This document shows positions 39,201 to 50,103 of a stretch of 64,000 nucleotides of DNA, one piece after another. Every line of letters starts with the position of its first letter. Position 1 is the first letter of the stretch. The stretch covers positions 948,501 to 1,012,500 of the forward strand of contig JALIZF010001870.1 of assembly GCA_029948255.1 (NCBI GenBank), written 5' to 3'. Origin of the DNA: Telmatactis stephensoni. Its lineage: Eukaryota; Cnidaria; Anthozoa; Actiniaria; Isophelliidae. Below the pieces are notes generated by a model that was not told where the DNA came from, searched no databases, and saw only the letters and a list, made by a program, of their open reading frames with translations. The position numbers and the translations under genes were made by a program.

Positions 39201-42200
39201 TTTGAGAGAGTTTAGAGGTATAAATAGTGTAGAGCAAGCAGAGACTGTACATGCCCTTTCACCCTAAAGTGGTCTTCCAGAGGGCAGATAATATCCTATC
39301 CTGTACTTGCTCCACCCATAAGTTCTCTGTCATACAGTTATTTAAAGCTACTGACATTCAATTTTATAGATTAGAAGAAAGCCAGAACATGAATGTGAGG
39401 TTTGCATGATGATAGGCATCAAATCATTACCCCCTCACCAAGAATGGCCATGCATTCTGAGCAGATTTTGTCTGAGTGTTTAAAAATAACACTGTAGACC
39501 TGAGCACAGTTATGGCAGGAATTTTGAATGTTTTTATAGACAACACGGCACTGACACAGCCATGTCATGGTTCTATCCATTTCACACTCATACGAAAAAT
39601 GTTATAACCAACTAAGCCAGCCTTCACTTCGTCATTACATTATTTGACTTTCACTTTCTCATTACATTATTTTGTTATTATTTTGTAACAGGATACATGG
39701 GTTAGGTATGGTGCTGTAGGGTTTGTAGCAGCTGTGGCAAGAACCCTTAATGTTGCAGATGTACACTGTAATTTATTACCATTACTTCAACCATTCCTGA
39801 AACAACCTGTAGTTCAAGTTGATCAAGAGGTGAGAATTTACCTACCGTTACTGCAGTTTTCGATGTTCTGCAAATTCTGGCATTCAAACACTAACAGCCA
39901 ATTGTGCATTCCCAGAAAATATTCATACCCCCACCATGGAGGGAATTGGAAATTCTTGAAGGGAGGGGGGCTAGACAAAGAACAAAATTACAGAGTTTGT
40001 GTGGAAAAAAATTGGAAGTTTTTTGGGCATGCATAAGGGCATGCTCCATTTACAAAGTTCCTCCATGATTCAATGGGGTATTGGTATTTTCTTGAACTAC
40101 ACACTGGCATTTTGCTTCTGTCTATCAAAACAACAAAATTAAAAAAAGTTAATAATAAAGATCACTAAAAAGTTTCGATTAGAATTGCTTTATGCAGAAT
40201 CACTCCACTTGGATATCAAAAGTTGAGTATTCTTTTACTTCAAGGTCATTCTTGTAAGCCTTCTGAAGGAGCCAATCAACAGGGGAGTTTATGATTTCAT
40301 CATCAAGTCACCTCACATTAATGCACTGTTTGACAGGTAAATATAAACGTTTTGGTATATCTTTAATTTGCACTTTATTAGAAAAATATTTAAGGTGGTA
40401 GAGCACCTGATTTCAAAATGACATCCTGATAAAATGTGGGCCATGTAGCCTGAAAGTGAGGCTGTTGGGGCTGAGACTTGTTTCAGCATATATTAATGAA
40501 AACACTGGGGAAGACATAGCCTCCTCCGCAGGCATCACTGTTCTTGGGTTTCCTTTGTAAAAGAGTGGCGATAGGGGAGAATGGGGAGAGAAGGGGCCGG
40601 AGAGAGCAAATAACTGTTACAAAGGAAGCCCAAGGTGGAAAAATAAGGAGTTGCCTGTGGAGGAGGCTAGGGAAGACAAATGACATCATTGCAGTTTTCT
40701 TACTATGACAATTTTCAAACTGCTTGCAAAAATTACTTGTAAACAAAAACTGAGCTTTTGGTTCATGACTGAGAATAATATACATTTATTTTTGAAATGA
40801 AATATCTTTGGGTGAAGACCAAAATATTGCACGAACGTCAAAAAGAATAACCAAATAGAATAGAAAGTCTTTAATTGTGTAACTGTTATTTTGTTATAGC
40901 CTACAAGATCGTCAACTAATGAGAAATGTCTGCCGAAGTGGTCAGCGACCAACTTACCCAGAAACACAAGAAAACCTCGTCCCTGTGTTCCGAAAACTTC
41001 ACTCACAGGGGGTGACAGAGGAAGATGAAGACAAACTTCTATATCTGAAAGAAATAATGCTCAAACTACATCGGGCAAAAGCCAGGTACTTTTATTCAAC
41101 ATTACATTACGTTTTGTGGCCTAAAGAGAAGGTGCTTATTGTTTGAGGATTTCATTAAAGATTGGGAGCATATTAAATTTTCAAGAAATACAAAAATTGT
41201 ACATGTAACAGTGTTATTTTTTCCATTCTTCCTTGCTACTTTTTACTGCCACAACTGCCATTTCCAGGAAGACATTGCATCTCATTTACATCTTTTACTC
41301 AGTAATTTAGATCAGCCTGACAATGAGACCATCCAAGTTGGAGAAATAGACCTTAAGTTGTCTGGCAAGTCTGTACTAAGGCGACATGCTGATTTAGCCA
41401 AGTCTGGAGAAGGGAAGACTGAGAACGTTGGTAAAAAAAGTAACTCTAAAAACAAGAAACAAAGTCTTGCTGAGCAACAAATGGTATGAAATTATTCACG
41501 TTCAGACTATTTTCAGTTCACAGTAGTAGTCCTTCTCCTCATGACGGCCCACAAAAAAGTTTTAATTTCTTTTCTTTTTAACTTGACAATTTTTTAGATA
41601 GTTGCTCTTGTTCAAGCTAGAATATTAAGTCTGATAGCTTTGTCTTTAAACTTGGCTAACGTTAAAATTAAAATCCGCACGCAAAGTTTTGAGTTATTTG
41701 ATTTTTCTGCCTCTTTGTGTCTACGTTTATCGTGGAATCCATTATTTCACAGAATCCAGAATGGCACCAGATGTTTGGATTTTCAGAGTCGAGCTCAACT
41801 CTCTCTAGAAAAGATGGTACTCTCCCACCACAGAATCCATCAAGACCAAAGTCTCCATTGAAAAAGACAGTGTCTGTCCCAGCTGGACAGGTAGAACATT
41901 GATTTCCATTTTTCTATTATATCAGAGTAACTGTTAGGTATTCACAGACTAGATAGTATAACATTAAAAAAAAGAGGAAACAGTGCTGTTTTTTAAACTT
42001 AAATCCATTGTTAGGAGCAAGAACGAGTGAGTCTACGTCTACACTAGCCTCCCAGCAGGCGTGTCCTTTATCTCCTTACTTTTGGGCCTCCTGTGTCACA
42101 TGACCAAGAGGCACTGTAACCCCGCAAGACAAAGAGGATAATTTCTTGGCCAAGTCTCGCTCGGTCAGGGTAACAAAGGGTTCCCATCAGAAGGGTTGCC

Positions 42201-45200
42201 TTCGGAGGAAGCTACGTCTACACTAATTCAAATAATTTTTAAAGCGCATCTTTCCCCTACGTTTTCACCATCCACACAAAACATCGTTTTTCTTATAGAC
42301 ATAAGACAATTACCTGTTTTAGTGGGGACTGATGCCCAAACCATAAAAGATGATGTGTTTTCCATTTATTCTTTTTTGATAAGAATAGATGGCGTAGCTA
42401 GGATTAGCGCTAATCTTGGGCGAGTTTCTTGAAAGAGCCGATAACTTTACGGGCCCATTTATTTACGGGTAAAATTACGGGAGGTGCACTTGTAAGCGCC
42501 ATGTAAACGTTCTGTAAAATCATAAAAATTGAAGTTAACTTGCGCTTCGGGTAAGTTAACGGCCTCGTAAAATTATCGGGTCTTTTGAGAAACGGGCCCC
42601 CTGATTTCTCTGGCAGAGTCTTAAAGTTTGCCTCACTCTATCACTGTTTAGTCCTTCTCTCAACCTCAAATCTGAATGAGTCCAGAGTAGAGCTCTACAC
42701 ATACCAAGGCAGAGTGGGTGGGACACTGATGGAGGGAGGAGGAGATTGTAGGCACTGCCCATCCCCCACCCCCAGTATTCCGGCCCCCCTCTCCCTATAC
42801 CCCCCTCACTAAAACAAAAGGACCTTTGAATATTTTCGATAATTTTACAGACAACATTTGAACCTCAAGAAAGACCCCGAAGTCCATCAGGTCCACAGCC
42901 CCCTATACCGGGATCTCAACGACCTGATTCTGCCTCTACTCTCTCAAGACAAGCATCTGTGTCATCCAGTCTACATTCACTTGATGCATCACAGAATTTT
43001 GTCCAAGCAAGATTCGCTGACTGCAAGCTGGAATTGAGAAAACTTGTTCATCACAAAAGAGACCAATTTGCGGCTGGTATGATTTACAATTATCAATAGG
43101 AGTTTTAAAAGGAGTAGTATTTAAAAAAGCCCGGACACAAAATTAAAATTACGTACATTTCACTCCACTGCACTTTGTGCTCTGTTATCTCAATGCAGCC
43201 TCACTCAAAATGAAAGCAGCCCAGAGATATTGAGTAAGGAGTGCAATCGTGATTGGTCGAAGTGGCTATGAACATGTTTGAAATAGACGAGGAATTGATA
43301 ATATCCAAGTTTTAAGTCAAGATAAATCTTACAATTTAGACCTTTTCGTGGCTATCACTCTCACGGCTACCATGTATCATCTAAAGTATTTCGTTTTTGA
43401 AAACTGTTGTAGATACGAAGGAAAAGGATATTATTGGTAGTGTATTGTCTGAAGGAAGAAAACCAGTTCAACAAAGGTAAGAGTTTTTCAAACTTGTCTG
43501 TTCACGATATTAAGATATTTGATGGCTTGTAGCTGTTGTTAACACATTGTACTCGACTTGTCTCATTCAAGATGGTCTCCAAAAGGACAACTTGTCGCAC
43601 ATCTACATGAGCACAAAGCAGCAATCAACAGGTGAGTTGATCGTAGAAAACGTAAAAGTGAAGAAATGATAATTCTAGAAAGGGACCCAGAATAGTACCC
43701 CTGTGGAATGCCATCACGTCAAATTCTGGCTGTGAAACGATGTCGCTGGAAGGGTCAAAGAACAACTCTCTGTCAAATGCCATGGCAAAATTTAGACAGT
43801 AAGAAAAGGTGATATCCCTTGAAGAGCTAAGGATATTGCCATAAAACGTAACCCAAGTAGTTCAAGAGAAAAGAAAGAGTTGTTCCCTTCGAACAACTTC
43901 TCAACTTCTCTTCCTCTTGTGTTCAACACTTTTTTGCACCTACACGCCCCTCGTGGAAATCAGCTGTTGTGGGGGGCTAGCATACATGCAAAACAGTTAT
44001 AGCTTGTCGTTAAAAGAGTGGTGTTTTCTTTGTATTCCTATAGAATTCAGCTCAGTCAGGATTCACAGTATTTTGCCACAGCATCAGATGATGGTTCTGT
44101 CAAGTTATGGGACTTGCAAAAACTGGATGGAAAAAGTCTTATTAATAAATCTCGCCAGACATACAGCAGACTAGGTAAGGGATTGATTGAACATAACACA
44201 AGTTTTGTACCCATGCAGGTAACGAATTACATGATAATTCAGCACTGATCACAACTGCCATGAAGTCTAAAAATTTTCCGATCTGTACGGTCCACACCCA
44301 ATGACGTTCTTGATTATAAGAACCAAAGTGTCTATTTGCAACTTTGGTCAATCTAGATATGGTCATTGAAATCCATATTTCCGTAGAAGTTATCATACAC
44401 ATACACATATTTTACCAACAATGGTAAATCTCCACATATTTCTTTCAGGTTCCAAGATGAAGGCTCTTGTGTTTTGCCAAAGTTCTAATTCCATCGCTTG
44501 CGCATCTGATGAAGGCATTCTAAATGTGTTTAGGTAGGTATTTAGTATATGTAATGAAATTAGGCTAATTTTTGAAAGGCCCTTTTTTTCCTCCGCCTTC
44601 TCACGCCTTGGACAAAAACAAAACAAAAAACAAAACAAAACAAAAAGACAAATAAAGAATACCATATCAATGTCGACGAAGGGCCAATACGGGCCATCAA
44701 AATATATGCGTTTCCAAACAAAAACGCCTTAGTGCGGGCGCAAAATATATCTCCAAGTAGAGTATTAGGTACTGAGATTGATTATTTCTTCTCAGGATCG
44801 AGCAGTCCTCGCTGCAACCTGCTTCAAAACTGCAAGTCTACCAGAAGAAAGTCAACCCCACAGATGAGGGCTGTATCGTAGACATGGCGCACTTTGACAC
44901 AGGTAACGAACTAGTACTTTCGACACTTTTTTCGTTTTGAATAAACTTTTAAACAAACATGCAAGTCAGTGCAATTCATCTTTTGGAGATGCGATGAGAT
45001 GTTCGGATGAGGTACAAGACGCCAGTACACTTTTGTAAAAAAAGCTGGAACACAATGAAAAATGCTGCCAATTATTGCTAGTTAATGATTGTTTGTTTTT
45101 AAACTCGCGTCAACTTCTGGGGGTGCTTACCATTTAAACCAATCCATCTGGTTGGAAATCGTTTGCCAATGGTAAAAAAGGGTGGGAAACTTGACTTCCG

Positions 45201-48005
45201 ACAAATGGTGCGCGTGTCAAACGGACGAACCTAAAAGAGCGGGAAAGTGGATTACCTCAATCGAAAGACCGAGTTTTTCGGAACGTTCCCATCAGAATGA
45301 CTCACACCGTTTGTTTTCCAACCGGAATTTCCGGTTTTTCCGGTTAAATGGTAAGCGCCCCCATTCTAATTGGAACAGGCCCTTACTCGGGGATAACCAT
45401 CGCTAGAGGAAAGATAGAATGAAACTCTGATGAATACTTTTATTTCCTTAGGTTCACAGTCAGTGCTGACATATGCTACTTCTCATGGTTCTGTGTGTGG
45501 CTGGGATTTACGCTCAGCTAACATGGCCTGGAAGCTTGTCAACGATCCATCTAAAGGTATTTGTATAATAACTTGTATATTAAGCGCGCTTACTGATTGG
45601 TCGAGAACCGTGTGCGATTACAGGTACACATGCATATAGCTGACGTCATTCGACTCTTACGCGCAGCTCTGATTGGTTGAAGTGTTTCGATGAATATTTT
45701 ATAAAACAAATAGATTCCATTTTCCATTTTTCTTCCAGGTTTAATCACTTCATTTGTAGTTGATCCATGTCACTGTTGGCTGGTCGTTGGTACAAGTACA
45801 GGAAACATGGTTTGTTGGGATTTAAGATTTCAGTTACCCATAACAAGCCTTGCACATCCTACAGGTTCGTTTAGTCGAAGTAAATTGTGTCTTCACTTCA
45901 CACCGTATACCTCGCCATACCCTTCCCCTGTTGTTTGCAAATCCCCAGTATCTCGAATTCAAACCCATTCAGTTCCTGGAATTTTTTCCCGGTGAATTAT
46001 TATTGGTCATTTCGCCCGGCTAGCTATTCGAACATAATTTGGCTTCCCCTTCGGAGTTTGGTATATAGCGGGGTTCTTATAAGTTGCGATTTTTTTGTAG
46101 GTGCAAGAATCCGTCGTCTAGCCACACATCCCTTAGAGCAATCATGGGTAGTTTCTGCAGTCCAAGGGAACAACGAAGTTAATATTTGGGACTTGGAGAC
46201 TGGTTCCAGAAGACAAACATTATGGGCTAGTAACACACCACCCCTTTCACAAACTCAGGTATAGCAACAACTTGACCTTGTATTTTGGGTGGAAATGGGT
46301 TCAACTTTCTCTGGGCTATGGGTACAAGGATGAAAGCCAGAACACTCACTACAGGGGGAAACAGTTGTATCTGGGAAAAGCATTTTCGGGTGCACAGGGA
46401 TCCCATTTACTATTTCATAAGTACCGAGATTTACTCACAGTGAAATATATCCTGTATAAAACGTTACGTACAACAGTGGACTTGGTCGCATCGAATAATA
46501 CACGAGTCGTTGCAGAAGTGTTTACGTATGACTGGGAAAACGGCATGGTCACGGCACCGCACGGTTACGGCAATGTTTTTATAGGCATTGCGGTACTGTC
46601 ACGGTATGGCGCAATCCGTTTCACACTCATACGAAATCTGCTCTAGTGACCGTGCCCCGTTACACTACGACAGCTTTTAACGCAATAATACGCGAAAAAT
46701 AGGCGACTTAGATAACACGTGAACTCGTCTCGTCCAAGACGCGACTTGGCGAGTAACAGCAGTCCAAGTGTTTGCGTCTTGATTAAAAGGTGTCATTAAT
46801 ATGGAAAGTTCACGTCTTAGGAAAGACGCCTCTTATTTTCACTGGTATAGATGTGCGGTAATACGAGCAACATATCGTGCAACTTGTCGCGCAACATTGT
46901 TACAAGTTGTAGAGCGATGTTATTACTGTATTACCGCCCCACGCGCAACTTGTCACGCAACAAAAATCGATGTTGCAGGTTGAGGCAACTTGATTTTTGT
47001 CGCATGACAAGTTGCACGTTTAAAAGTCCACAGTGTAGCAACATATATATCACGAAACGTGACTTCAACGGAAATGAAGGAAACCGGAAGCGTCACGCAG
47101 TGTCTTCACAGGCAGGCTACAACCAGCCATGAGAAAACTGTTTGGGCGTACCTACGTAACGCCTCTTGCCCCAACTCTTTCGCAAAAGGGTAACCTTTAC
47201 CGACATTTTTTTAAACATTTCCAATTATTTTTCCTAGGTATCACCACATGCTGTCCACGCCCTGTACTCTAGCTTACCAGACACCAGTCCATACATCATT
47301 ACAGCAGGCTCAGATAGACGCATTAGACTATGGGACTTAGCTTTCCCTGAACACTCACAGATGGTGGCTGGGGCAGCTACTGATAATCTGAACAATGTCG
47401 TACTGCAATACAAGTAAGTCTTAAAACCATCCTTAATATAACAGGTAACAGGGACCACAGAGCACCTTGAAAAGTTGGGAGCTAGCTTTTGAAAATCACT
47501 TAAACTACCCAGTCAAAAAAAAGTTTCAAACAAAACATTTGACTAGGTAGCATCGAAAGTAGAGGGGGAACATTTGACTAGGTAGCACAGAAAGTAGGGA
47601 GGGGGGACTATAGGAGTAGGGTGATCATAATGGAGGGCTTTTATTGGAACATAAGATCAGGAGTTATTAATGAGTGAGAACACTAAGTAATCAATAAGAA
47701 CTTATCAATAACTATACCCTAGTCTGTAGAGGGATTAAGATCACAGGAAGATAGTCATACAAAGATTATTATGTATGCATTCAATTTCATCCCTTAGGTC
47801 ACGATTGATAGATGGTACAGAGGTTTTCCAGGAAATCTACTGCAAGCCACGGCAGGGTTCCATACATGAGGACATGCCTAGAAGGGGCCCAGAACAGCCC
47901 CCTGTGGGACACCACGAGTGCATCAATGATTTAATTGTATCAAAGTCCCCACAGAACTTCATTGTAACAGCTGGGAGGAATGGAGTTGTAAAAATATGGA
48001 AATAA
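30235..48005 (+). CDS. PIK3R4: Phosphoinositide 3-kinase regulatory subunit 4 / VPS15 (29 coding exons)
   Basis: VPS15 is the pseudokinase scaffold that joins VPS34 and Beclin-1 on endosomes and autophagosomes to make PI3P. Exons: 30235-30326, 32534-32578, 32995-33195, 33324-33408, 34028-34357, 34975-35101, 35365-35440, 35667-35763, 36837-36919, 37277-37556, 37791-37953, 38285-38581, 38993-39127, 39692-39829, 40245-40336, 40900-41085, 41268-41483, 41753-41890, 42851-43076, 43413-43476, 43572-43631, 44044-44174, 44449-44533, 44796-44902, 45452-45556, 45739-45864, 46101-46258, 47238-47413, 47798-48005. The start [14 protein letters not shown] carries the Gly2 myristoylation signal. HGDIKTEN (about residue 144) and LLTDIASF replace the HRD and DFG motifs. 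The HEAT region runs from about exon 10 to 16 ([20 protein letters not shown]). WD40 repeats fill exons 21-29 and end in VVKIWK. About 1,408 residues, against roughly 1,358 in human. Frame breaks in exon 5 and at the exon 16/17 junction are described separately. AATAAA overlaps the stop codon. Confidence 0.96.
30655..31263. repeat. Composite foldback element, CTGATTGGTCGAGAACC family
   Basis: Starts with CTCTGATTGGTCGAGAACC and TTCTGATTGGTTAAAATG. The centre is a strong inverted repeat (TATACAATTGGTTTATGGTGG and GACTCGTCACTTGCA-type words, about 30963-31128), and the right end is TTTCTGATTGGCTATATTTT. The left 130 bp recurs at 45.6 kb. It lies in VPS15 intron 1. Confidence 0.65.
31264..32025 (+). 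mobile_element. LINE 3' fragment in VPS15 intron 1
   Basis: The open frame at 31276-31473 ([20 protein letters not shown], then [14 protein letters not shown]) matches the end of non-LTR retrotransposon ORF2 proteins. It is followed by about 550 bp of non-coding 3' sequence that ends in an A/T-rich tail near 32025. It is 5'-truncated, lies in the sense orientation of VPS15 and abuts a foldback element on its left. Confidence 0.75.
32608..32860. repeat. CTGT/CTGC tetranucleotide microsatellite in VPS15 intron 2
   Basis: Interrupted (CTGT)n, (CTGC)n and (CGGT)n repeats fill most of the intron, from 30 bp after exon 2 to about 130 bp before exon 3. Confidence 0.9.
33676..33718. repeat. (CAT)n microsatellite in VPS15 intron 4
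   Basis: About thirteen CAT/ATC units with two interruptions. Confidence 0.9.
34243..34285 (+). other. PIK3R4: Frame discontinuity inside VPS15 exon 5
   Basis: Upstream codons read through [12 protein letters not shown] in one frame, which ends at TAG (34283-34285). The conserved continuation ([19 protein letters not shown], then CVIAELF in the next exon) is in the +1 frame, which is itself blocked by a TGA just before this interval. One base is extra, or two are missing, within about 40 bp. A GT...AG stretch of exactly 34 nt ending at 34285 would restore frame if spliced, but that is shorter than usual animal introns. An assembly indel is the simplest reading. Confidence 0.8.
34806..34933. 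repeat. Perfect 53-bp hairpin in VPS15 intron 5
   Basis: Arms 34806-34858 and 34881-34933 are exact reverse complements (left arm begins ACATGTACATGTTGAATATC), with a 22-nt loop. The right arm ends 41 bp before exon 6, in the branch-point region. Confidence 0.9.
35442..35644. repeat. Perfect 38-bp inverted repeat starting in the VPS15 exon 7 splice donor
   Basis: Arms 35442-35479 (TAAGAGCTCATGAATTTCCC...) and 35607-35644 are exact reverse complements. The left arm begins at the T of the donor GT, so the donor lies at the base of the possible hairpin. The right arm ends 22 bp before exon 8. Confidence 0.9.
36000..36760 (+). repeat. Degenerate minisatellite in VPS15 intron 8
   Basis: About thirty diverged copies of a unit near 22-26 bp with the words GTGTCCACCTTAG, GGGAGGTGTCC and TAGAGGGGTGATCACC fill most of intron 8. 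Confidence 0.75.
37693..37719. repeat. (GTGA)n microsatellite in VPS15 intron 10
   Basis: Six to seven GTGA units. Confidence 0.9.
39498..39599. repeat. Inverted-repeat element, TTTCGTATG family, copy 3 (left-truncated)
   Basis: Shares the core GGCAGGAATTTTGAATGTT and the end TTTCACACTCATACGAAAA with the other copies. It lies in VPS15 intron 13. Confidence 0.7.
39905..40105. repeat. CCATGGAGGGAATTGG repeat, copy 2
   Basis: Same order of blocks as at 7.0 kb, including ACCATGGAGGGAATTGGAAA, TTACAGAGTTTGT and TTGAACTACACA. It fills half of VPS15 intron 14. Confidence 0.7.
40505..40675. repeat. GCCTCCTCCGCAGGC inverted-repeat element in VPS15 intron 15
   Basis: TAGCCTCCTCCGCAGGC on the left pairs with GCCTGTGGAGGAGGCTA on the right. 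Inside, CTTGGGTTTCCTTTGTAA pairs with TTACAAAGGAAGCCCAAG. Confidence 0.75.
41084..41268 (+). other. PIK3R4: Phase mismatch between VPS15 exons 16 and 17
   Basis: Exon 16 ends KLHRAKA plus AG at a GTACTT donor, leaving phase 2. The only good acceptor (TTTCCAG, 41261-41267) opens exon 17 in phase 0 ([11 protein letters not shown]). One base is missing across the junction. Options are a weak phase-0 donor downstream (AAG/GTGCTT near 41130, adding about 15 residues), or a one-base error. Together with the exon 5 break, the total coding length returns to a multiple of three. Confidence 0.6.
42212..42400. repeat. CTACGTCTACACTAATTC repeat, copy in VPS15 intron 18
   Basis: Shares CTAC-TC-ACACTAAT, GCATCTTTCCCCTACGTTTT and CTGTTTTAGTGGGGAC words with the sequence at about 13750-13860, which has CCGTTTTAGTGTGAACGG. 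It is probably a MITE of about 150 bp. Confidence 0.55.
42416..42600. repeat. TIR element GAGTTTCTTGAAAGAGCCG in VPS15 intron 18
   Basis: The left end GAGTTTCTTGAAAGAGCCGA, then TAACTTTACGGGCCC, pairs with the right end read in reverse (CCGTTTCTCAAAAGACCCGA, then TAATTTTACGAGGCC). Length is about 185 bp. Confidence 0.65.
43675..43870 (-). mobile_element. Degenerate LINE reverse-transcriptase remnant in VPS15 intron 21
   Basis: On the minus strand the sequence reads GIPQG, then after a one-base shift TILGPF, which is the conserved RT block. Weaker similarity to the preceding RT region (a helix ending in ...SFL, several stops) lies upstream. It is a short, frame-broken remnant antisense to VPS15. 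Confidence 0.5.
45118..45363. repeat. GGGGGTGCTTACCATTTAA inverted-repeat element in VPS15 intron 24
   Basis: The left end GGGGGTGCTTACCATTTAAA pairs with the right end GGTTAAATGGTAAGCGCCCCC. Length is about 246 bp, with CCAATC...GGTTGGAAA next to the ends. Confidence 0.75.
45588..45730. repeat. CTGATTGGTCGAGAACC family copy abutting a VPS15 splice acceptor
   Basis: Shares CTGATTGGTCGAGAACCGTG and ATAAAACAAATAGATTCCAT with the copy in intron 1. It ends in the polypyrimidine tract of the acceptor at 45738, so exon 26 follows within about 10 bp. Confidence 0.7.
46513..46644. repeat. Inverted-repeat element, TTTCGTATG family, copy 4
   Basis: Runs from GTTTACGTATGACTGGGAAAACGG to CACTCATACGAAATCTGCTCT and carries the CACGGTTACGGCAATGTTTTTATAGG core. 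It lies in VPS15 intron 27. Confidence 0.75.
46846..47040. repeat. GCAACTTGT-type inverted-repeat element, copy 3
   Basis: Runs from GTGCGGTAATACGAGCAACA through GCAACTTGTCGCGCAACA and TATTACCGCCCCACGCGCAAC to GACAAGTTGCACG. It lies in VPS15 intron 27. Confidence 0.65.
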
Positions 48006-48009
48006 AGAT

Positions 48010-48131
48010 CAAGGGGCCCAGAACAGCACCCTGTGGGACACCACAAATGCATTAGTGACTGTATCAGAGTCACCACAGAACATTATAGTAAAAGCTAGGA
48101 GGGATGGTGTTGTAAAATATATGGAAATAAA
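48010..48131 (+). pseudogene. Decayed tandem copy of the last 126 bp of the VPS15 coding sequence
   Basis: Directly after the VPS15 stop, the sequence from GGGGCCCAGAACAGC to GGAAATAAA is repeated. Copy 1 (about 47880-48006) codes for [13 protein letters not shown]...VVKIWK. Copy 2 lacks six bases near its middle and has scattered substitutions and an in-frame TAG. It lies in the 3' UTR or downstream flank, and again ends in AATAAA, so it may supply a second polyadenylation hexamer. Confidence 0.85.
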
Positions 48132-48524
48132 CTCAGTTGTTTCCTGGACAAAAATATATTTCTGATCAGAAAATAAAAAATGGAGGAATATTTGTAAAAC
48201 AAATAGGTTGAAATTATGGAAATAAAAAGGAATGAAATGTTGTTGTAAATCATCAGGTGGCAAATAATAACTAGAATTTCATTTATAGCCAAAATCCTTG
48301 CATTGCAACAGTTTTTCCAATGTTGGTTCGAGCTTAATAATAACAAATCTTTAGAGAGGATACTTCCGTCACGTTGAGTGGTTTTCAGGGAGGTCCAGGG
48401 AGCTTATTTCAAATCAACCAATGATCAAACAAATTCCTGAGAAATGGATCATAAAAGACAAAAACCCAACCAACGCTGTAAAAAAAACAAAAATACAATA
48501 TGAACATTTATAGTAAAGCCTACT

Positions 48525-48662
48525 GGGCCCGGTTGTACGAAGGTTGGATAAAGTTATCCACTGGATAAGAGTTATCCACTGTATAGATTTTGTATAGATT
48601 TTATTCGCTGGATAAGGATTTATCTGCTGGATAGTGCTATTCACCCTTTGTACAAACGGCCC
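48525..48662. repeat. MITE-like element, CCGGTTGTACGAAG family, copy 1
   Basis: Starts GGGCCCGGTTGTACGAAGG and ends TTTGTACAAACGGCCCC, about 138 bp, with internal GTTATCCACTGGATAA words. It lies 0.5 kb downstream of VPS15. Confidence 0.8.
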
Positions 48663-49343
48663 CTGCACATTGACAAAACTGCCACACAAGACACTTAGCT
48701 CAGACAATTTCTCACTGTGTGCACATCAGTTTTGCTCTTTTACCTGCCTCGCAAGGCAATGCAACAATTTTATATTTTGTTTGATATTTTTATGCATCTG
48801 CAGTGATCATGAGCAATTTTCTCATCTGAGCCAAGTGCCTCACATGGCAGTTTCCTCACAGTTTCTAAACGCAGGATTATGATAGGGTCTACTATACACA
48901 CCCTTAATAAAACCAGGAGTACAAATCAATAAAACAATTTTATTCACATATATATTTACATGAATAATAGCTTTTATTACATGCACAAGAGTTTTTTTAC
49001 ATTTATAAATAAATATTACATATTAGTTTTTTTAACATAAAATATACAGTCTCATGCCCCTAAATGGCGACTGGTATACAGTGTCACTACTGATTTAAAG
49101 CCTAAAAGTATAAGGAAAATCATATTAAATTTCAGTAATTCTTTTAATTACTACTAATGCATTTGAATGGTTCCCTGTGAAAATGACCTAAGTGAATTTT
49201 TAATGGATGTCCTGAAATTTATTTTTCCAGCATAGAAAAATTAATTATACCATTTTATACCATTGAAAAAATATCCTCAAAAAAGTCACTTAGGCCATTT
49301 TCACATGGAATTCTTCATTTGTATTGTTAGTGAATATTGAATG

Positions 49344-50103
49344 CAGGGCATCTGACGTAATGCGGCAAAAAAAGTAAAATTATGCAAAATTTCAGACCAA
49401 ATTGTGCGGCAAAGATGATTGATTATGCGGCAAAAAGGACTGATTATGCGGCAAATTATGCAATCTTTTTTTTATATGTTGATAAGTTTTAGGGGTAAAA
49501 ACATTTTATTTGCATTTTTTATAAGGCGTAAGGAATATTTAGAATTGAAACAAAGCATGAAAAATAATTTTTGAATAGTAGATAATCAATATTTTTGTTT
49601 TTAATTTCACTACAAGATGATCTTAATACTGTCATATGCATAATTATCAATCTTAACTAGAAATTCATCCATTTTCGATTTTTTTCACTGTAATTTACTT
49701 AGGGCATAGAGAAAAGCATGTTTACTATAAATATATATGTTGGCAATGCTGATTGGATCATTGACAGAAAGGAATTGTTCGATTTGAACCAATAGCAAAT
49801 GGCGTTAGAACAAAACTAGTGCCAGTCTCTTTGCTCTCCAATGCAAGTGACTCCTTGAAGATGGGTGAAAAATCATTCGACTCTGGCCTGTTTTCGTAGA
49901 CTTTTCGCTAGTTTTCACGAGCGTATTTACATTAAAATGGTTTGTATCTACATATGTCTTAAGTATTAGTGACATTTCATTTGATTTTAGTAAAAAAATA
50001 TGAACTTTTTGGCAATTTATGCGATTTTTGGTGATTGTGCGATTTTATGCGATTTTAGGTCAATTGTGCGAAATCGCATAATCGCGTTATATCAGATACC
50101 CTG
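49344..50103. mobile_element. Non-autonomous DNA transposon with TIRs and 6-bp target-site duplication
   Basis: Termini are CAGGGCATCTGACGTAATGCG on the left and, inverted, CAGGGTATCTGATATAACGCG on the right. The six bases TGAATG flank both sides (49338-49343 and 50104-50109). Subterminal regions are built of repeated TGCGGCAAA (left) and TGCGATTTT (right) words. There is no transposase frame in its 760 bp. It lies between VPS15 and the TDP-43 gene. Confidence 0.75.

Noticed and set aside
47875..48060. Reverse-transcriptase-like [10 protein letters not shown] on the minus strand
   Set aside because: It is the antisense of the conserved VPS15 C-terminus ([11 protein letters not shown]) and of its duplicate; the sense reading matches the VPS15 family, so the RT likeness is chance.
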